DNA of 64,000 nucleotides from Fluviicola sp. (GTDB taxonomy: Bacteria; Bacteroidota; Bacteroidia; Flavobacteriales_D; Crocinitomicaceae). This document shows positions 8,216 to 16,928 of this stretch, in pieces. Each line of letters begins with the position of its first letter. The first letter of the stretch is position 1. Made by a program: the position numbers and the translations under genes. The notes beneath the pieces are model-generated. The model did not search any database and was not told where the DNA came from. It worked only from the letters and a program-made list of their open reading frames with translations. Location: contig NVXU02000023.1 in assembly GCA_002734065.2 (NCBI GenBank), positions 62,001-126,000 on the forward strand, in the 5' to 3' direction.

Positions 8216-8300
8216 GTTATTGAGGGCTTGTTTGGGTAGAATTTTGTATATTTAGGGGAGCTTAGCCGTTTAATGGAATATATTCGGTTGTTGGCGGGTG
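8216..8300 (+). repeat. hutU-tip leader repeat, copy D
   Basis: Begins with eight codons equal to the hutU end (VIEGLFG stop), with three differences from hutU, all synonymous. Then TATATTTA (8247-8254), AGGGGAG, an AGCCG/CGGTT hairpin around TTTAATGGAATATATT, and TTGTTGGCGG. Copies B and D are nearly identical from the stop codon to the hairpin loop. It precedes the small gene at 8365. Confidence 0.8.
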
Positions 8301-8364
8301 ATTAGGACAAAGGTAATTTATCGACAAGTTTTACGTTTAAATTAATAATACTTAACTTTGCAAT

Positions 8365-8574
8365 ATGGAAAATGACTCAAAAAATAAACAAGAAGTAGAA
8401 ATTAAAGATTTTACAACTGAATATAATGAAGTTATTAACTCTTCTGAACAATCTGTTGTAATCGAAACACAATGGACGAAAGATGGCGACTTTTTCCAAA
8501 AGCTTTCAATGTATGACAATTCCTATGTTCAAGTTGAAACTTTAGGAAGTACTACGTTGATAAAAGCTTTATAA
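8365..8574 (+). CDS. small hypothetical protein upstream of SDH protease
   Basis: 69 residues, acidic N-terminal part and short strands afterwards (SVVIETQWTKDGDFF, YVQVETLGSTTLIKAL). No family recognised. Its stop and the next start are separated by one base, so the two genes are translationally coupled and probably work as a pair, for example as substrate, adaptor or inhibitor of the protease. Confidence 0.65.
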   Translation: MENDSKNKQEVEIKDFTTEYNEVINSSEQSVVIETQWTKDGDFFQKLSMYDNSYVQVETLGSTTLIKAL

Positions 8575-8575
8575 T

Positions 8576-9487
8576 ATGCCAAATTGGAATGAAGTTATTC
8601 TTGAGATACAACAAGAACAAAACAATAACCCTAAATTAAATGCCCTTGACACAGTAAGAAGGAAATACCTAAAATTGGTTTCTGAAATTTCTGGGCGAAA
8701 CACCATAGCATATTACTCTGGTTGGCTTCAAAAGCCACAAGCCGCAGGAACAGCAGTTGGAGATAAAGACAAGTCAGGATTTATGTTAACAATTAATAAG
8801 TTAGACAGAAGTAAAGGGCTTGATTTAATACTACATACTCCAGGAGGTGATATTGCTGCAACAGAATCCCTAGTTGACTACCTTTATTCAATGTACGATA
8901 AAGATATTCGTGTTATTGTCCCTCAAATTTCAATGTCAGCAGGAACTATGATTGCTCTTTCCTCAAAAGAGATTGTAATGGGGAAACATTCTAATTTGGG
9001 CCCTATTGACCCGCAAATGGGCGGTTTAGCCTGCCAAGCCGTTCTAAATGAATTTGAACAAGCGAAAGAGGATATAAAACAAAACCCTCAATCAGCTGCA
9101 CTATGGCAAGTTATCATTAGCAAATATCACCCAACTTTTCTAGGTGCCTGTAAACAGGCTATTGAATGGTCTGAAAAAATGGTGTTTGAATGGCTTGAAA
9201 ACAATATGTGCGCAGGAGACACAGAAAAAGTAAAAAAAATAGTAGGTACATTCTCAAATCACACTGAACAAAAATCTCACGCAAGACATATTTCTAAAAA
9301 AGAATGTAAAACAATAGGTCTAAATATTACTGACTTGGAAGATAATCAAGATTTCCAAGATGCTGTATTAACTACTCATCATGCCTTTATGCACACTTTT
9401 TCAAATACACATTGTGTTAAAATTATTGAAAATCATGATGGAATCGCATATATAGAACAAGCGGTTCAACAATCATCAGTAAAATAA
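8576..9487 (+). CDS. SDH-family Clp-fold serine protease
   Basis: 303 residues of the SDH_protease (ClpP/SppA crotonase-like fold) family. Visible parts: HTPGGD (87-92) forming the oxyanion turn, MSAGTM with predicted nucleophile Ser121, and NLGPIDPQ (140-147), which carries the conserved Asp. No signal peptide, so it is cytosolic or attached through a partner. Members usually cleave membrane or small protein substrates. It is coupled to the small gene at 8365 and lies in the last block of the leader-tagged array. A defence role is possible but not shown. Confidence 0.85.
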   Translation: MPNWNEVILEIQQEQNNNPKLNALDTVRRKYLKLVSEISGRNTIAYYSGWLQKPQAAGTAVGDKDKSGFMLTINKLDRSKGLDLILHTPGGDIAATESLVDYLYSMYDKDIRVIVPQISMSAGTMIALSSKEIVMGKHSNLGPIDPQMGGLACQAVLNEFEQAKEDIKQNPQSAALWQVIISKYHPTFLGACKQAIEWSEKMVFEWLENNMCAGDTEKVKKIVGTFSNHTEQKSHARHISKKECKTIGLNITDLEDNQDFQDAVLTTHHAFMHTFSNTHCVKIIENHDGIAYIEQAVQQSSVK

Positions 9488-9516
9488 AAAAAGCCCTTTC
9501 CGAAGAAAAGGCTTTT
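9488..9516. terminator. bidirectional rho-independent terminator
   Basis: AAAAAAGCC, an 11- to 12-nt loop, then AAAGGCTTTT. A/T runs on both sides allow termination of the plus-strand protease gene and of the minus-strand gene ending at 9539. Confidence 0.75.
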
Positions 9517-9538
9517 AATCTAACTATTGGTAAAATTT

Positions 9539-9937
9539 CTACTTCTGCGTTGCAGCATATTTATCATACTGCTCTGTCGTTAAAATAGTAGAAAGAACAC
9601 GCATTCTGTCTTTCTGGTTACCTTCAATTTGCTGTTTCTTTTGCTTTTCAGTCATTGTGCTGTTGTTCACTACAGCTAATTTGTTCTGTACCTTCAAATT
9701 CAATTCACCAACTTTCGTTTTTTGTTCTGCCGATAACCCTAACAATTTCACCATTTTATTGGTTTGCTTTTTCGCTATTAACTCTGGAGAATTTACTTGC
9801 TTGCTATCTTTTGTAGATAACGATGATTGCGCCTTAAAATCTTCAGACACTCTCACTTTTGTGGCATCATTTTGAGCCATCAAGGCAGTTGAACTAATAA
9901 GTGCAACTCCTAAAATAATTGTTTTTAAATTTTTCAT
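9539..9937 (-). CDS. Spy/CpxP-like small periplasmic protein
   Basis: 132 residues with a cleavable signal peptide (MKNLKTIILGVALISSTALMAQ, cut after MAQ or at ALMA). The mature part is all-helical and charged, with LGLSAEQKTKV and STILTTEQYDKY, two LTxxQ-like motifs typical of Spy/CpxP-type chaperone or stress-sensing proteins and of the related Bacteroidota DUF4890 group. Expected in the periplasm. Divergent from the LRR lipoprotein gene at 10049. Confidence 0.65.
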   Translation of the reverse strand: MKNLKTIILGVALISSTALMAQNDATKVRVSEDFKAQSSLSTKDSKQVNSPELIAKKQTNKMVKLLGLSAEQKTKVGELNLKVQNKLAVVNNSTMTEKQKKQQIEGNQKDRMRVLSTILTTEQYDKYAATQK

Positions 9938-10048
9938 AATTCTTAATTTAATATCTAATATGCATCAATTGTGCCATGATTCATTAATAAGATGTAAAAA
10001 TACGAGAAAAGTTGCTCCATTTCATAAAAAAAGCAATATTTTAGAAGA

Positions 10049-10777
10049 ATGAAGAAGCTTTTAATCGTTTTACTTCCTACTATTCTCCTGCTAAGTTGTG
10101 TGAACATGCGCGATATAGAAAAAGAAGTTCTAGGAACAACGGTCAATCTTTCAAAAAAAGGTTTAACAGAAATCCCTCCTGAAGTTTTTGAGAATACGGA
10201 TATTCGTGTTCTTAAACTGTTTGGTAATAAAATTACAGAGATTCCTGAAGAAATTGGCAACTTAGTAAACCTCGAAAGGCTTTACCTTGGAAGAAACGAC
10301 ATCACTACTTTTCCTGAATCTATTGGCAAACTCAAAAAGTTAAAACGTTTATCTGCACAGTACAATCTTCTTGATTCTTTACCTGCCTCTATTGGTGATT
10401 TAGAGAGTTTAGAAGAATTAATACTGAATCAGAACCAGTTGGTTTATCTCCCAAAAACCATCGGAAATTTAAAGAATCTCGAGGTTCTAAAATTGACTTA
10501 CAACTCAATTAAACTAATTCCTGAAGAAATTGGCAACTGTGAAGAATTGCAGTTTATACACTTAACGAGAAACGATTTAAAAGAACTGCCCGCTTCTTTA
10601 ATCAAGCTCAGAAAGTTGCGAGAATTGTATGTTTCCAATGCTGGAGCAATGATTTATTTACCGGAAGAATTATGTACGTTGCGGTATTTGGAAATCCTCG
10701 AAATAGACCAAACTACAGTCATGCCCAATTGTCTGTATGTAAAACGAACCAACATCTTACAAATTATTGTCAAATAA
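10049..10777 (+). CDS. leucine-rich repeat lipoprotein
   Basis: 242 residues. A short signal ends in LLLSC, so Cys16 is the likely lipidated residue. About eight LRRs of 22-23 residues follow (LKLFGNKITEIPEEIGNL..., LYLGRNDITTFPESIGKL..., LILNQNQLVYLPKTIGNL...), the plant/Yersinia-like type with I/L-P motifs. Probably a surface or periplasmic protein-binding solenoid. The gene at 10781 starts 3 bp after its stop, so the two are co-transcribed. Confidence 0.85.
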   Translation: MKKLLIVLLPTILLLSCVNMRDIEKEVLGTTVNLSKKGLTEIPPEVFENTDIRVLKLFGNKITEIPEEIGNLVNLERLYLGRNDITTFPESIGKLKKLKRLSAQYNLLDSLPASIGDLESLEELILNQNQLVYLPKTIGNLKNLEVLKLTYNSIKLIPEEIGNCEELQFIHLTRNDLKELPASLIKLRKLRELYVSNAGAMIYLPEELCTLRYLEILEIDQTTVMPNCLYVKRTNILQIIVK

Positions 10778-10780
10778 CTT

Positions 10781-11218
10781 TTGGAAAAAATTTATCCTGA
10801 AATAGAAGCCCTCAATAAAATTTTCATCCAGCATTCTGTCGTGATTAAAAATTCGCAGGTTGACTTTCTAAACGATGACAGAAGTTATTCAAAAGTGGAA
10901 ATTACAGTCAGTGGAAAGGATTTTCAATTCTATGTGGAGGATGAATACGATGATTTTAGATACAACTATCCGCTCCTCAATTTGTGTGTTGTTTTGCGAG
11001 AGTTAGAGTACTATCAAGAGTCTGCGACTGATTACTCACTTTGGTGCAAAGAGCATGGTTTTGACTCGAAAAACAGTCAAATTTCACATCATTTCAAGGG
11101 TTTAGCCTCAATTTGCAAAGAAATGGGGAAGATTATCGGAAAAATTGACAGTAAAGTAAGCGATTGGGACTTCCAAATGAGTTCTGGCGCTGGAGGAGTG
11201 TTGAGAAAACTATCGTAA
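10781..11218 (+). CDS. hypothetical protein
   Basis: 145 residues reading from a TTG codon 3 bp after the LRR gene; no in-frame ATG occurs near the start, so TTG is the best choice. Acidic (VEDEYDDFRYNYP) with a helical C-terminal half. No signal peptide, membrane segment or known family. Lies between the LRR lipoprotein and a GT-C glycosyltransferase, all with tight spacing. Confidence 0.6.
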   Translation: MEKIYPEIEALNKIFIQHSVVIKNSQVDFLNDDRSYSKVEITVSGKDFQFYVEDEYDDFRYNYPLLNLCVVLRELEYYQESATDYSLWCKEHGFDSKNSQISHHFKGLASICKEMGKIIGKIDSKVSDWDFQMSSGAGGVLRKLS

Positions 11219-11234
11219 ATTCACATTTATTTTT

Positions 11235-12713
11235 TTGCAAGCAAAAATTAACATAGCGCCAAACAGCCAAAATCACTTATGGAAAACCATAGTCCTAAGC
11301 GCGGTGTACTTCGTTGTGTTCATACTTCTAGTTTACAAAGTATTCCATGTTCCGATGACTCATGATGAAGTTGCAACAATTCTGACAGCCAATGAAAAAA
11401 GTATTTGGCAAATCATCACTTACGAAAGTTCTTCTCCCAATAATCACATTCTAAACACCTTATTGACGAAGATGATGATAGCCATATCCAACCTCGATCC
11501 TTTATTTGTAAGGTTGCCCAATTTACTCGCCTTTATTCTCTATGCTTTTTCAAGTTTTCGTATCAGCAAAGAAATTGTGACTGAAAAATCGGCCTTTTTC
11601 ATTCCTTTCGCATTGATTTTCATTGCAAATCCCTATTTGCTCGACTTTTTTGGTCTCACAAGAGGTTACGGACTATCAATTGCATTGCTGACCTACTCTT
11701 TAAGTTGCATCATTCGTGGTTTCGGACAGAATAAACCAAAGGAAATTAGCAAAGCTGTTTTGTTTTCTGCCCTTGCAGCGTACGCCAATTTTACGGTCCT
11801 TGTTTATTTTGCCACTGTGATTGTTTTGGCATCCTTATTTTATCTTCTTCAGAAAAGTAAATCACGCGTTGAAATTAGAAATCAATTCTTAAAACTTGGG
11901 CTGTTTTGCATCGGCTTTTTTACCCTAATTATTCGCCCTATTCTTCAAATGCAGCAGAATAATGAATTTCAATTCTGGAAATCTGACGGTTTTATTGAAA
12001 ACACAATTCTGCCATTAACAAGGCATTACATGTATGATTCCAAAGTGCTCTTTTTTCAGGTGTTCAATTTTTTTCTGCTCTTAATTTTATTAGTTGCTGT
12101 GCTAAATAGTACAGTAATTCTTCGGCAACTACTGAAAGAAAAAAACAAATCAATGGTGCTCTCACAACCACTGTTTATTGCCAGTTTTGCACTTTTTTTT
12201 ACTGTTGTAATTAATATTTTGCAACACCTTATTCTAAAAACGCCTTATTTTGAAAATAGAACAGCATTGTTTTATCTACCCCTATTTACAACCGCTTTAA
12301 TTGCAATTTCAGCTTACTTTCTGAAGAATAAAAACACCATTCTTACTTATTCTATTGGTGCTCTTTTAAGTATTATTTTATTGTTGCACCTTTTCTTAAA
12401 CAGTAAGCTAAAAGAGGTCAGGGAATGGTCTTACGACAGAAATACAACTCAAGTAATTAGGTTTATAAGCGAAAACAACCCCAAATCAGTATTGGAAACC
12501 GATTGGATGTTCAATCCTTCATTTTACTATTACAAGTACACGCATAAAATCCCGTTCATAACTATTGGAGAATATACCAAAGAATTAAATACAGAAACGA
12601 AGGCTGATTTTTACTACATTTATAAAAAAGACTACCCGAAACTTGAGAAAAACTATACTCCTGTTGTGAAATTCGATAATGATTGTTGGTTATTGAAAAG
12701 AAATCAGAGGTAA
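11235..12713 (+). CDS. GT-C family glycosyltransferase (PMT/ArnT-like membrane protein)
   Basis: 492 residues with about 11-12 hydrophobic helices and a soluble C-terminal tail. After the first helix comes MTHDEVATIL (Asp44-Glu45), the acidic pair expected in the first external loop of GT-39/PMT-type enzymes, which use polyprenyl-phosphate sugars. The next loop has ESSSPNNHILNTLL. The start is TTG (11235): a downstream ATG would remove the first helix. It probably modifies a cell-envelope glycan or protein. Acceptor unknown. Confidence 0.7.
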   Translation: MQAKINIAPNSQNHLWKTIVLSAVYFVVFILLVYKVFHVPMTHDEVATILTANEKSIWQIITYESSSPNNHILNTLLTKMMIAISNLDPLFVRLPNLLAFILYAFSSFRISKEIVTEKSAFFIPFALIFIANPYLLDFFGLTRGYGLSIALLTYSLSCIIRGFGQNKPKEISKAVLFSALAAYANFTVLVYFATVIVLASLFYLLQKSKSRVEIRNQFLKLGLFCIGFFTLIIRPILQMQQNNEFQFWKSDGFIENTILPLTRHYMYDSKVLFFQVFNFFLLLILLVAVLNSTVILRQLLKEKNKSMVLSQPLFIASFALFFTVVINILQHLILKTPYFENRTALFYLPLFTTALIAISAYFLKNKNTILTYSIGALLSIILLLHLFLNSKLKEVREWSYDRNTTQVIRFISENNPKSVLETDWMFNPSFYYYKYTHKIPFITIGEYTKELNTETKADFYYIYKKDYPKLEKNYTPVVKFDNDCWLLKRNQR

Positions 12714-12751
12714 ATTCACAAAGGGTCAAATTCCTTGCGTTTATCTTCAAA

Positions 12752-13354
12752 TCATTCGTGTATCTCTTCAGAATTTATTGGTGTTTGATCAAATGCAGGT
12801 TTTTTCTTCCAGCTTTCAGAAATGATGATGAATAAGACTAAATCGTAAGAAAAGTGAGCCGAAACGGCAAACCACAAGCCCATTGTTTCAAATCCGTAAG
12901 AAATGAGAAGAATAAATGGGAGAACAATCAATCCATACAATGACATTCTCCAATTCCAAGGGTTGAGGTAACCGTGAATGGCGACAAAAATGACTGAAGT
13001 GAGAATAGGTCCAAGGTAAAATTGCATACCAGAACGAAAAAGCAATTCTTCTCCGACTCCTGCACATATTGATAGAAAAACACAATCGATTAAGGTCAGA
13101 TTCATGTCCTTTACAATTTGCTCTATGCGAGACGGTAATTTCTCAAAAACCTTTGCCTGCATGATGAAAAGAGCTAGAATGGCATAGACAACACCAAGCA
13201 ATAAACCAATGGCGATGCCTGAAAAATCAATACTATTCAATTGCAAAATTGTCTGAGGAAAAATATCCTCAAAAAAGTACAAAACCACAAATGCAGGAAT
13301 GGGAAAAACCACCAGTGTGATTAAACCCATTAAATAAATTGATCTTTTCTTCAA
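12752..13354 (-). CDS. CPBP-family intramembrane metalloprotease
   Basis: 200 residues, about six membrane helices. The three CPBP/Abi motifs are visible: GEELLFR (EExxxR, Glu102-Glu103 and Arg107), FVAIHGYLNP (FxxxH, His127) and AHFSYD (His167, third motif). Family members are Rce1-like CAAX-type proteases of the inner membrane, sometimes tied to bacteriocin immunity. Downstream of amn by 13 bp, so probably transcribed with it, though no functional link is obvious. Confidence 0.88.
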   Translation of the reverse strand: MKKRSIYLMGLITLVVFPIPAFVVLYFFEDIFPQTILQLNSIDFSGIAIGLLLGVVYAILALFIMQAKVFEKLPSRIEQIVKDMNLTLIDCVFLSICAGVGEELLFRSGMQFYLGPILTSVIFVAIHGYLNPWNWRMSLYGLIVLPFILLISYGFETMGLWFAVSAHFSYDLVLFIIISESWKKKPAFDQTPINSEEIHE

Positions 13355-13367
13355 CTTTTAACGATTT

Positions 13368-14141
13368 CTAACCGAAGCGAAGATGCTTGACGGTATTTCC
13401 TTTGTTTTTGAGTTGCTTCAACGATTTTATACCAATTCTGATGTGCGCATCAACGTATTGAGCAGTAACTGATGTGTCACTTGCGCTCGTTTTCACTCCT
13501 TCAGGAACCATTGGTTGGTCAGAAACTAAGAGCAATGCACCTGTTGGAATTTCATTGGCAAAACCAACTGTAAAAATTGTTGCAGTCTCCATATCAATCG
13601 CCATTGCTCTTACTTTTGTCAAGTATTCTTTGAATTCATCATCGTGTTCCCAAACTCTGCGGTTGGTGGTGTAGCAAGTTCCCGTCCAATAATCCATTTC
13701 AAAATCACGAATAGTGGTTGAAATTGCTTTTTGCAAGGCGAAAGAAGGCAGAGCAGGTACTTCCGGCGGAAAATAATCGTTACTTGTTCCTTCTCCACGA
13801 ATTGCAGCGATTGGCAGAATTAAATCTCCCACTTCGTTCTTCCGTTTCAATCCTCCACATTTCCCTAAGAATAAAACCGCCTTGGGATGTATCGCAGAAA
13901 GCAAATCCATGCAGGTTGCTGCAGATGCACTCCCCATTCCGAAATTGATTATTGTGATTCCCTCAGCCGTTGCACATTGCATGGGTTTATCTTTTCCGAT
14001 AACCTCCACCCCATGAAATTCTGCGAAAAAATTCACATAATTTTTAAAGTTGCAAAGAAGAATGTATTCTCCAAAATTTTCTAGTTTTTCTCCCGTGTAT
14101 CGAGGTAACCAGTTTTCTACTATATCTTTTTTTGATTTCAT
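13368..14141 (-). CDS. amn: AMP nucleosidase
   Basis: Hydrolyses AMP to adenine and ribose 5-phosphate, helping control adenylate pools. 257 residues: the short form lacking the N-terminal regulatory domain of the E. coli enzyme (about 480). Family features are INFGMGSASAATCMDLL, LGKCGGLK, the nucleoside-site strand MAIDMETATIF (about 186-196) and VSDQPM. It is the first gene of a two-gene minus-strand unit with the CPBP protease. Confidence 0.93.
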   Translation of the reverse strand: MKSKKDIVENWLPRYTGEKLENFGEYILLCNFKNYVNFFAEFHGVEVIGKDKPMQCATAEGITIINFGMGSASAATCMDLLSAIHPKAVLFLGKCGGLKRKNEVGDLILPIAAIRGEGTSNDYFPPEVPALPSFALQKAISTTIRDFEMDYWTGTCYTTNRRVWEHDDEFKEYLTKVRAMAIDMETATIFTVGFANEIPTGALLLVSDQPMVPEGVKTSASDTSVTAQYVDAHIRIGIKSLKQLKNKGNTVKHLRFG

Positions 14142-14202
14142 AATTTTTTATTTAGATTCGCTGCGCTTTTAGATTTCGCTTCGTGTTTTTTCTTATTTTA
14201 AA

Positions 14203-14318
14203 TCCTCCCCCTCTTGTCCCCTCCAAAGGGGGAAGCCATATTCACTTTTACTTTTCTATTCTCACCCATCACTTGTGCACTGAGGCACTCGAAGTGCTCC
14301 TCACTCATCACTCATCAC
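14203..14318. repeat. REP-like arm and CACTCATCACT low-complexity repeat
   Basis: 14203-14234 (TCCTCCCCCTCTTGTCCCCT then CCAAAGGGGGA) is a diverged copy of the arm at 201-230. It is followed by CACTCGAAGTG and CTCATCACTCATCACT units. The same low-complexity unit appears inside the TPR gene at 17731-17802. No gene in this 190-bp gap. Confidence 0.65.
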
Positions 14319-14331
14319 TGGTTGCCGAGCG

Positions 14332-16368
14332 TCAGTCGAGGTGCAATACCCCATACTCTTTCGCATAATACATCATTTGCTCTACAAACGTTTGCGTATT
14401 TTCTATTTTAATGTCTGTTATCTCTCCCTTGTCGTCCATTTTAGGAACAAAAACAGGATTCACAAAACCTCTGTAGGGTGCAATATCCAATGGTGCGACT
14501 CTTGCGAGAACTTCTTCGTGAATTGCTCTATCAACTTGCACGCCATAAGTTTCAACAAGCGCTTTCCCAGATTCGTAATCACCTTCCGATTTAATTCGTT
14601 GAATTTCTCTTAAAAGTTCTCCAAATAAGGTTCTCAATTTGTCATAATCATTGATGTTGTAGTATGTTTTACCATCACGGTTGATTTTCTCTACGACATT
14701 ATCCTCTGCTCCTTTTTCTATCACCCACGCAGCGACCAATTGTCGATTCTGCATGTGTTCTTCTTCTACATTCTTGCCCAAATCTAATCGTTGCAATTGC
14801 GTTAACATTCCATTTCTGATGTAGCCGTCGTATTCTGCTTTTCCAACCTCTAAGGATGGAATCAATCCTAAATCGACGAGTTTATTATCCATGATGTAAA
14901 ATAAACCCACCAAATCTGCTCTTGCTTCTTCTAATGTGCTCGAATAATTTTTTAGTGTCACTGCTGGTTGTCCAATACCATCATTGATTTGTCCAGATGC
15001 GTGTCCAACGACCTCGTGCAAAGCTGTGTGCAATTTTCCTGCAAGATTCGCATACTTTTCAGCTCTGTCAATTTCTTCTTGGTCATTGGCAAATTCTTGC
15101 AGCATTCCACTGCCAGAAGCATTGTTGTAAGCTGCAATGATATTCCCTAAACTCACAGATTTAGAACCAATCTCTTGGCGAATCCAGTTATTATTCGGTA
15201 AATTCACTCCTATAGGAGTTGAAGGAGAAGCATCACCGGATTCACTTGCCACCTGCACCACTTTGTAACTTACACCTTTCACATTTTTCTTTTTATGTTC
15301 TGGCATTAGTGGAGAATTGTCTTCAAACCATTGTGCACTTTCTGCAACGACTTTCATTTGCTCAGACGCTTCAAAATCTGTAATCTGAACGATGCTCTCG
15401 AAAGTTGCACGTTTGCCTATTGCATCTCCATAGACTTCAATAAATCCATTGATCCAATCGATGTCGCCACTGGTTGACTTTGCCCAAAGAACATTGTAGT
15501 CATCCCATGTTTGGAGGTCGCCAGTGTTGTAATATTCAATTAATTTCTCCAATGCTGCCTTTTGCTCATCATTCTCCGCAACATCTACTGCTTTTCCAAG
15601 CCAAAACGTAATTTTATCGATTGCTTTGCCATATTTACCTCCTGATTTCCAAACGTCCTCTATAAGAACGCCGTCTTTTAAAATCATGGTTGAATTCAGT
15701 CCGTATTCTATCGGTCGTTTATCATTTGGGTTGATTTTATCTTTGTAGAATTCGTCCACCATTGCCTGTGTAACTCCTTCTCCATAGAATCCATTTGCAG
15801 AAGATGCAATCATATCGACATCTGCATCCTTTACTTTGCGTTTCATTTGCAAATCTTCAGAAAAGATAACCTCTATTGTCTTTGGTTGAATGGCCGTTTT
15901 TGTTGCTTCTAGCAAACCAGAAAAATATTCTCTTTCAAATTGAGGCATTATTTTATCCATACCATAATGATGATGAATTCCATTTGCGAACCACATTTGC
16001 TTGGCATAAGTCATGAAATTCTTCCAATTTTCAGATTCTTTATCTCCCTCATAATTCTCAACGATATTTTCAATTGCGTTTCGAATCTCGAGGTTATATG
16101 GGTTGTTTTGGTCAAATATGATGTCTCTTCCTGCTAATCCCGCTTGTGACATATAATAAACCAACTTCTTTTGAGAAAGACTTAGTTTGTCAAAATCAAC
16201 GATGTCATATCGAAGGACTTGGATATCGGCAAAACGATCAACTGTAGATCCGACTTCTGTTGCTTGTTCAGTTATATTCTCAACTGTTCTATCTTTTTCA
16301 CCTGATTCGCAGGAGCTCCCAAAAATTGCTATTGCAAAAATTGCTATTTGTGTAATTCTATTTCTCAT
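14332..16368 (-). CDS. M49-family (dipeptidyl-peptidase III-like) zinc metallopeptidase, lipoprotein
   Basis: 678 residues. The N-terminus is a lipoprotein signal with FGSSC (Cys20). The zinc site is HEVVGH (451-456), the spaced HExxxH form specific to M49, with the second motif EEARAD (480-485). DPP III enzymes release dipeptides from the N-terminus of short peptides. Here the enzyme would be membrane-anchored in the periplasm or on the surface, fitting peptide uptake. The last codons overlap the edge of a repeat-rich gap. Confidence 0.9.
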   Translation of the reverse strand: MRNRITQIAIFAIAIFGSSCESGEKDRTVENITEQATEVGSTVDRFADIQVLRYDIVDFDKLSLSQKKLVYYMSQAGLAGRDIIFDQNNPYNLEIRNAIENIVENYEGDKESENWKNFMTYAKQMWFANGIHHHYGMDKIMPQFEREYFSGLLEATKTAIQPKTIEVIFSEDLQMKRKVKDADVDMIASSANGFYGEGVTQAMVDEFYKDKINPNDKRPIEYGLNSTMILKDGVLIEDVWKSGGKYGKAIDKITFWLGKAVDVAENDEQKAALEKLIEYYNTGDLQTWDDYNVLWAKSTSGDIDWINGFIEVYGDAIGKRATFESIVQITDFEASEQMKVVAESAQWFEDNSPLMPEHKKKNVKGVSYKVVQVASESGDASPSTPIGVNLPNNNWIRQEIGSKSVSLGNIIAAYNNASGSGMLQEFANDQEEIDRAEKYANLAGKLHTALHEVVGHASGQINDGIGQPAVTLKNYSSTLEEARADLVGLFYIMDNKLVDLGLIPSLEVGKAEYDGYIRNGMLTQLQRLDLGKNVEEEHMQNRQLVAAWVIEKGAEDNVVEKINRDGKTYYNINDYDKLRTLFGELLREIQRIKSEGDYESGKALVETYGVQVDRAIHEEVLARVAPLDIAPYRGFVNPVFVPKMDDKGEITDIKIENTQTFVEQMMYYAKEYGVLHLD

Positions 16369-16429
16369 TCTGGTTTTTTAAGAGTTTGAAGGTAGTAAAT
16401 CTTTCCTTAGAAAGAAAAGTTTAGACACA

Positions 16430-16453
16430 AAAAAAAGGACTCTCGTCCTTTTC
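16430..16453 (-). terminator. rho-independent terminator
   Basis: AAAAGGAC-TCTC-GTCCTTTT hairpin (stem 16433-16440/16445-16452). Read on the minus strand, it is followed by a run of eight to nine T, so it ends the transcript of the gene at 16474-16908. Confidence 0.8.
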
Positions 16454-16473
16454 TCTATTTTGTAAATGTGTTT

Positions 16474-16908
16474 TTATCTTCTACCTAAAACATGAACAAC
16501 AGCCTTGCTTCTTGCTAAGTTTTTGGTATCATAAAACATTGTGATGTGCTTAATTAATCGTTTTCCACCACGAATATCAATAACTCGAGAACCTGACGCT
16601 TTATTAAATCGATGTTTTAAAGCAATCGTTTCTTTGGTTCCATTCATATAAGTTACAACCATTTTGTGCATGTTAATCGCACCGCCTCTCACTTCAATTT
16701 TCAATTTAGTGAAGCTTCCTTCTTTCGCTCCGACGTGAATAACATCTCTGTCTAATTTATAATCGACAATTCTTGTTCCTAATTTTACCCAGACATGGCC
16801 AGCTTGACTTACGGCTTGAGCCTTATGGTTTTTCTTGTGTTGCGCCATAGATGTAAATCCGATTAACATAAAGGCAGATAATGCAATAGCAAATAGTGTT
16901 TTGTTCAT
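16474..16908 (-). CDS. secreted hypothetical protein
   Basis: 144 residues with a signal peptide (MNKTLFAIALSAFMLIGFTSMAQ). The mature part is basic and predicted mainly beta: VWVKLGTRIVDYKLDRDVIHV, FTKLKIEVRGGAINMHKMVV and IDIRGGKRLIKHITMFYD. Similar small secreted proteins are common in Flavobacteriales, but their function is not known to me. It has its own terminator at 16430-16453 and starts 20 bp after nth on the same strand, so it may also be read through from nth. Confidence 0.65.
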   Translation of the reverse strand: MNKTLFAIALSAFMLIGFTSMAQHKKNHKAQAVSQAGHVWVKLGTRIVDYKLDRDVIHVGAKEGSFTKLKIEVRGGAINMHKMVVTYMNGTKETIALKHRFNKASGSRVIDIRGGKRLIKHITMFYDTKNLARSKAVVHVLGRR

Positions 16909-16928
16909 GATTTTGTTTTTATTTAATA

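Noticed and set aside
8170-8364. Toxin gene partner for the HTH antitoxin
   Set aside because: The 195 bp after it hold a direct repeat and leader D with no ORF of toxin size; the SDH protease belongs to the next leader block.
14183-14411. Short plus-strand ORFs in the amn/M49 gap
   Set aside because: They translate REP-like and CTCATCACT repeat DNA and run into the M49 gene; composition is not coding-like.
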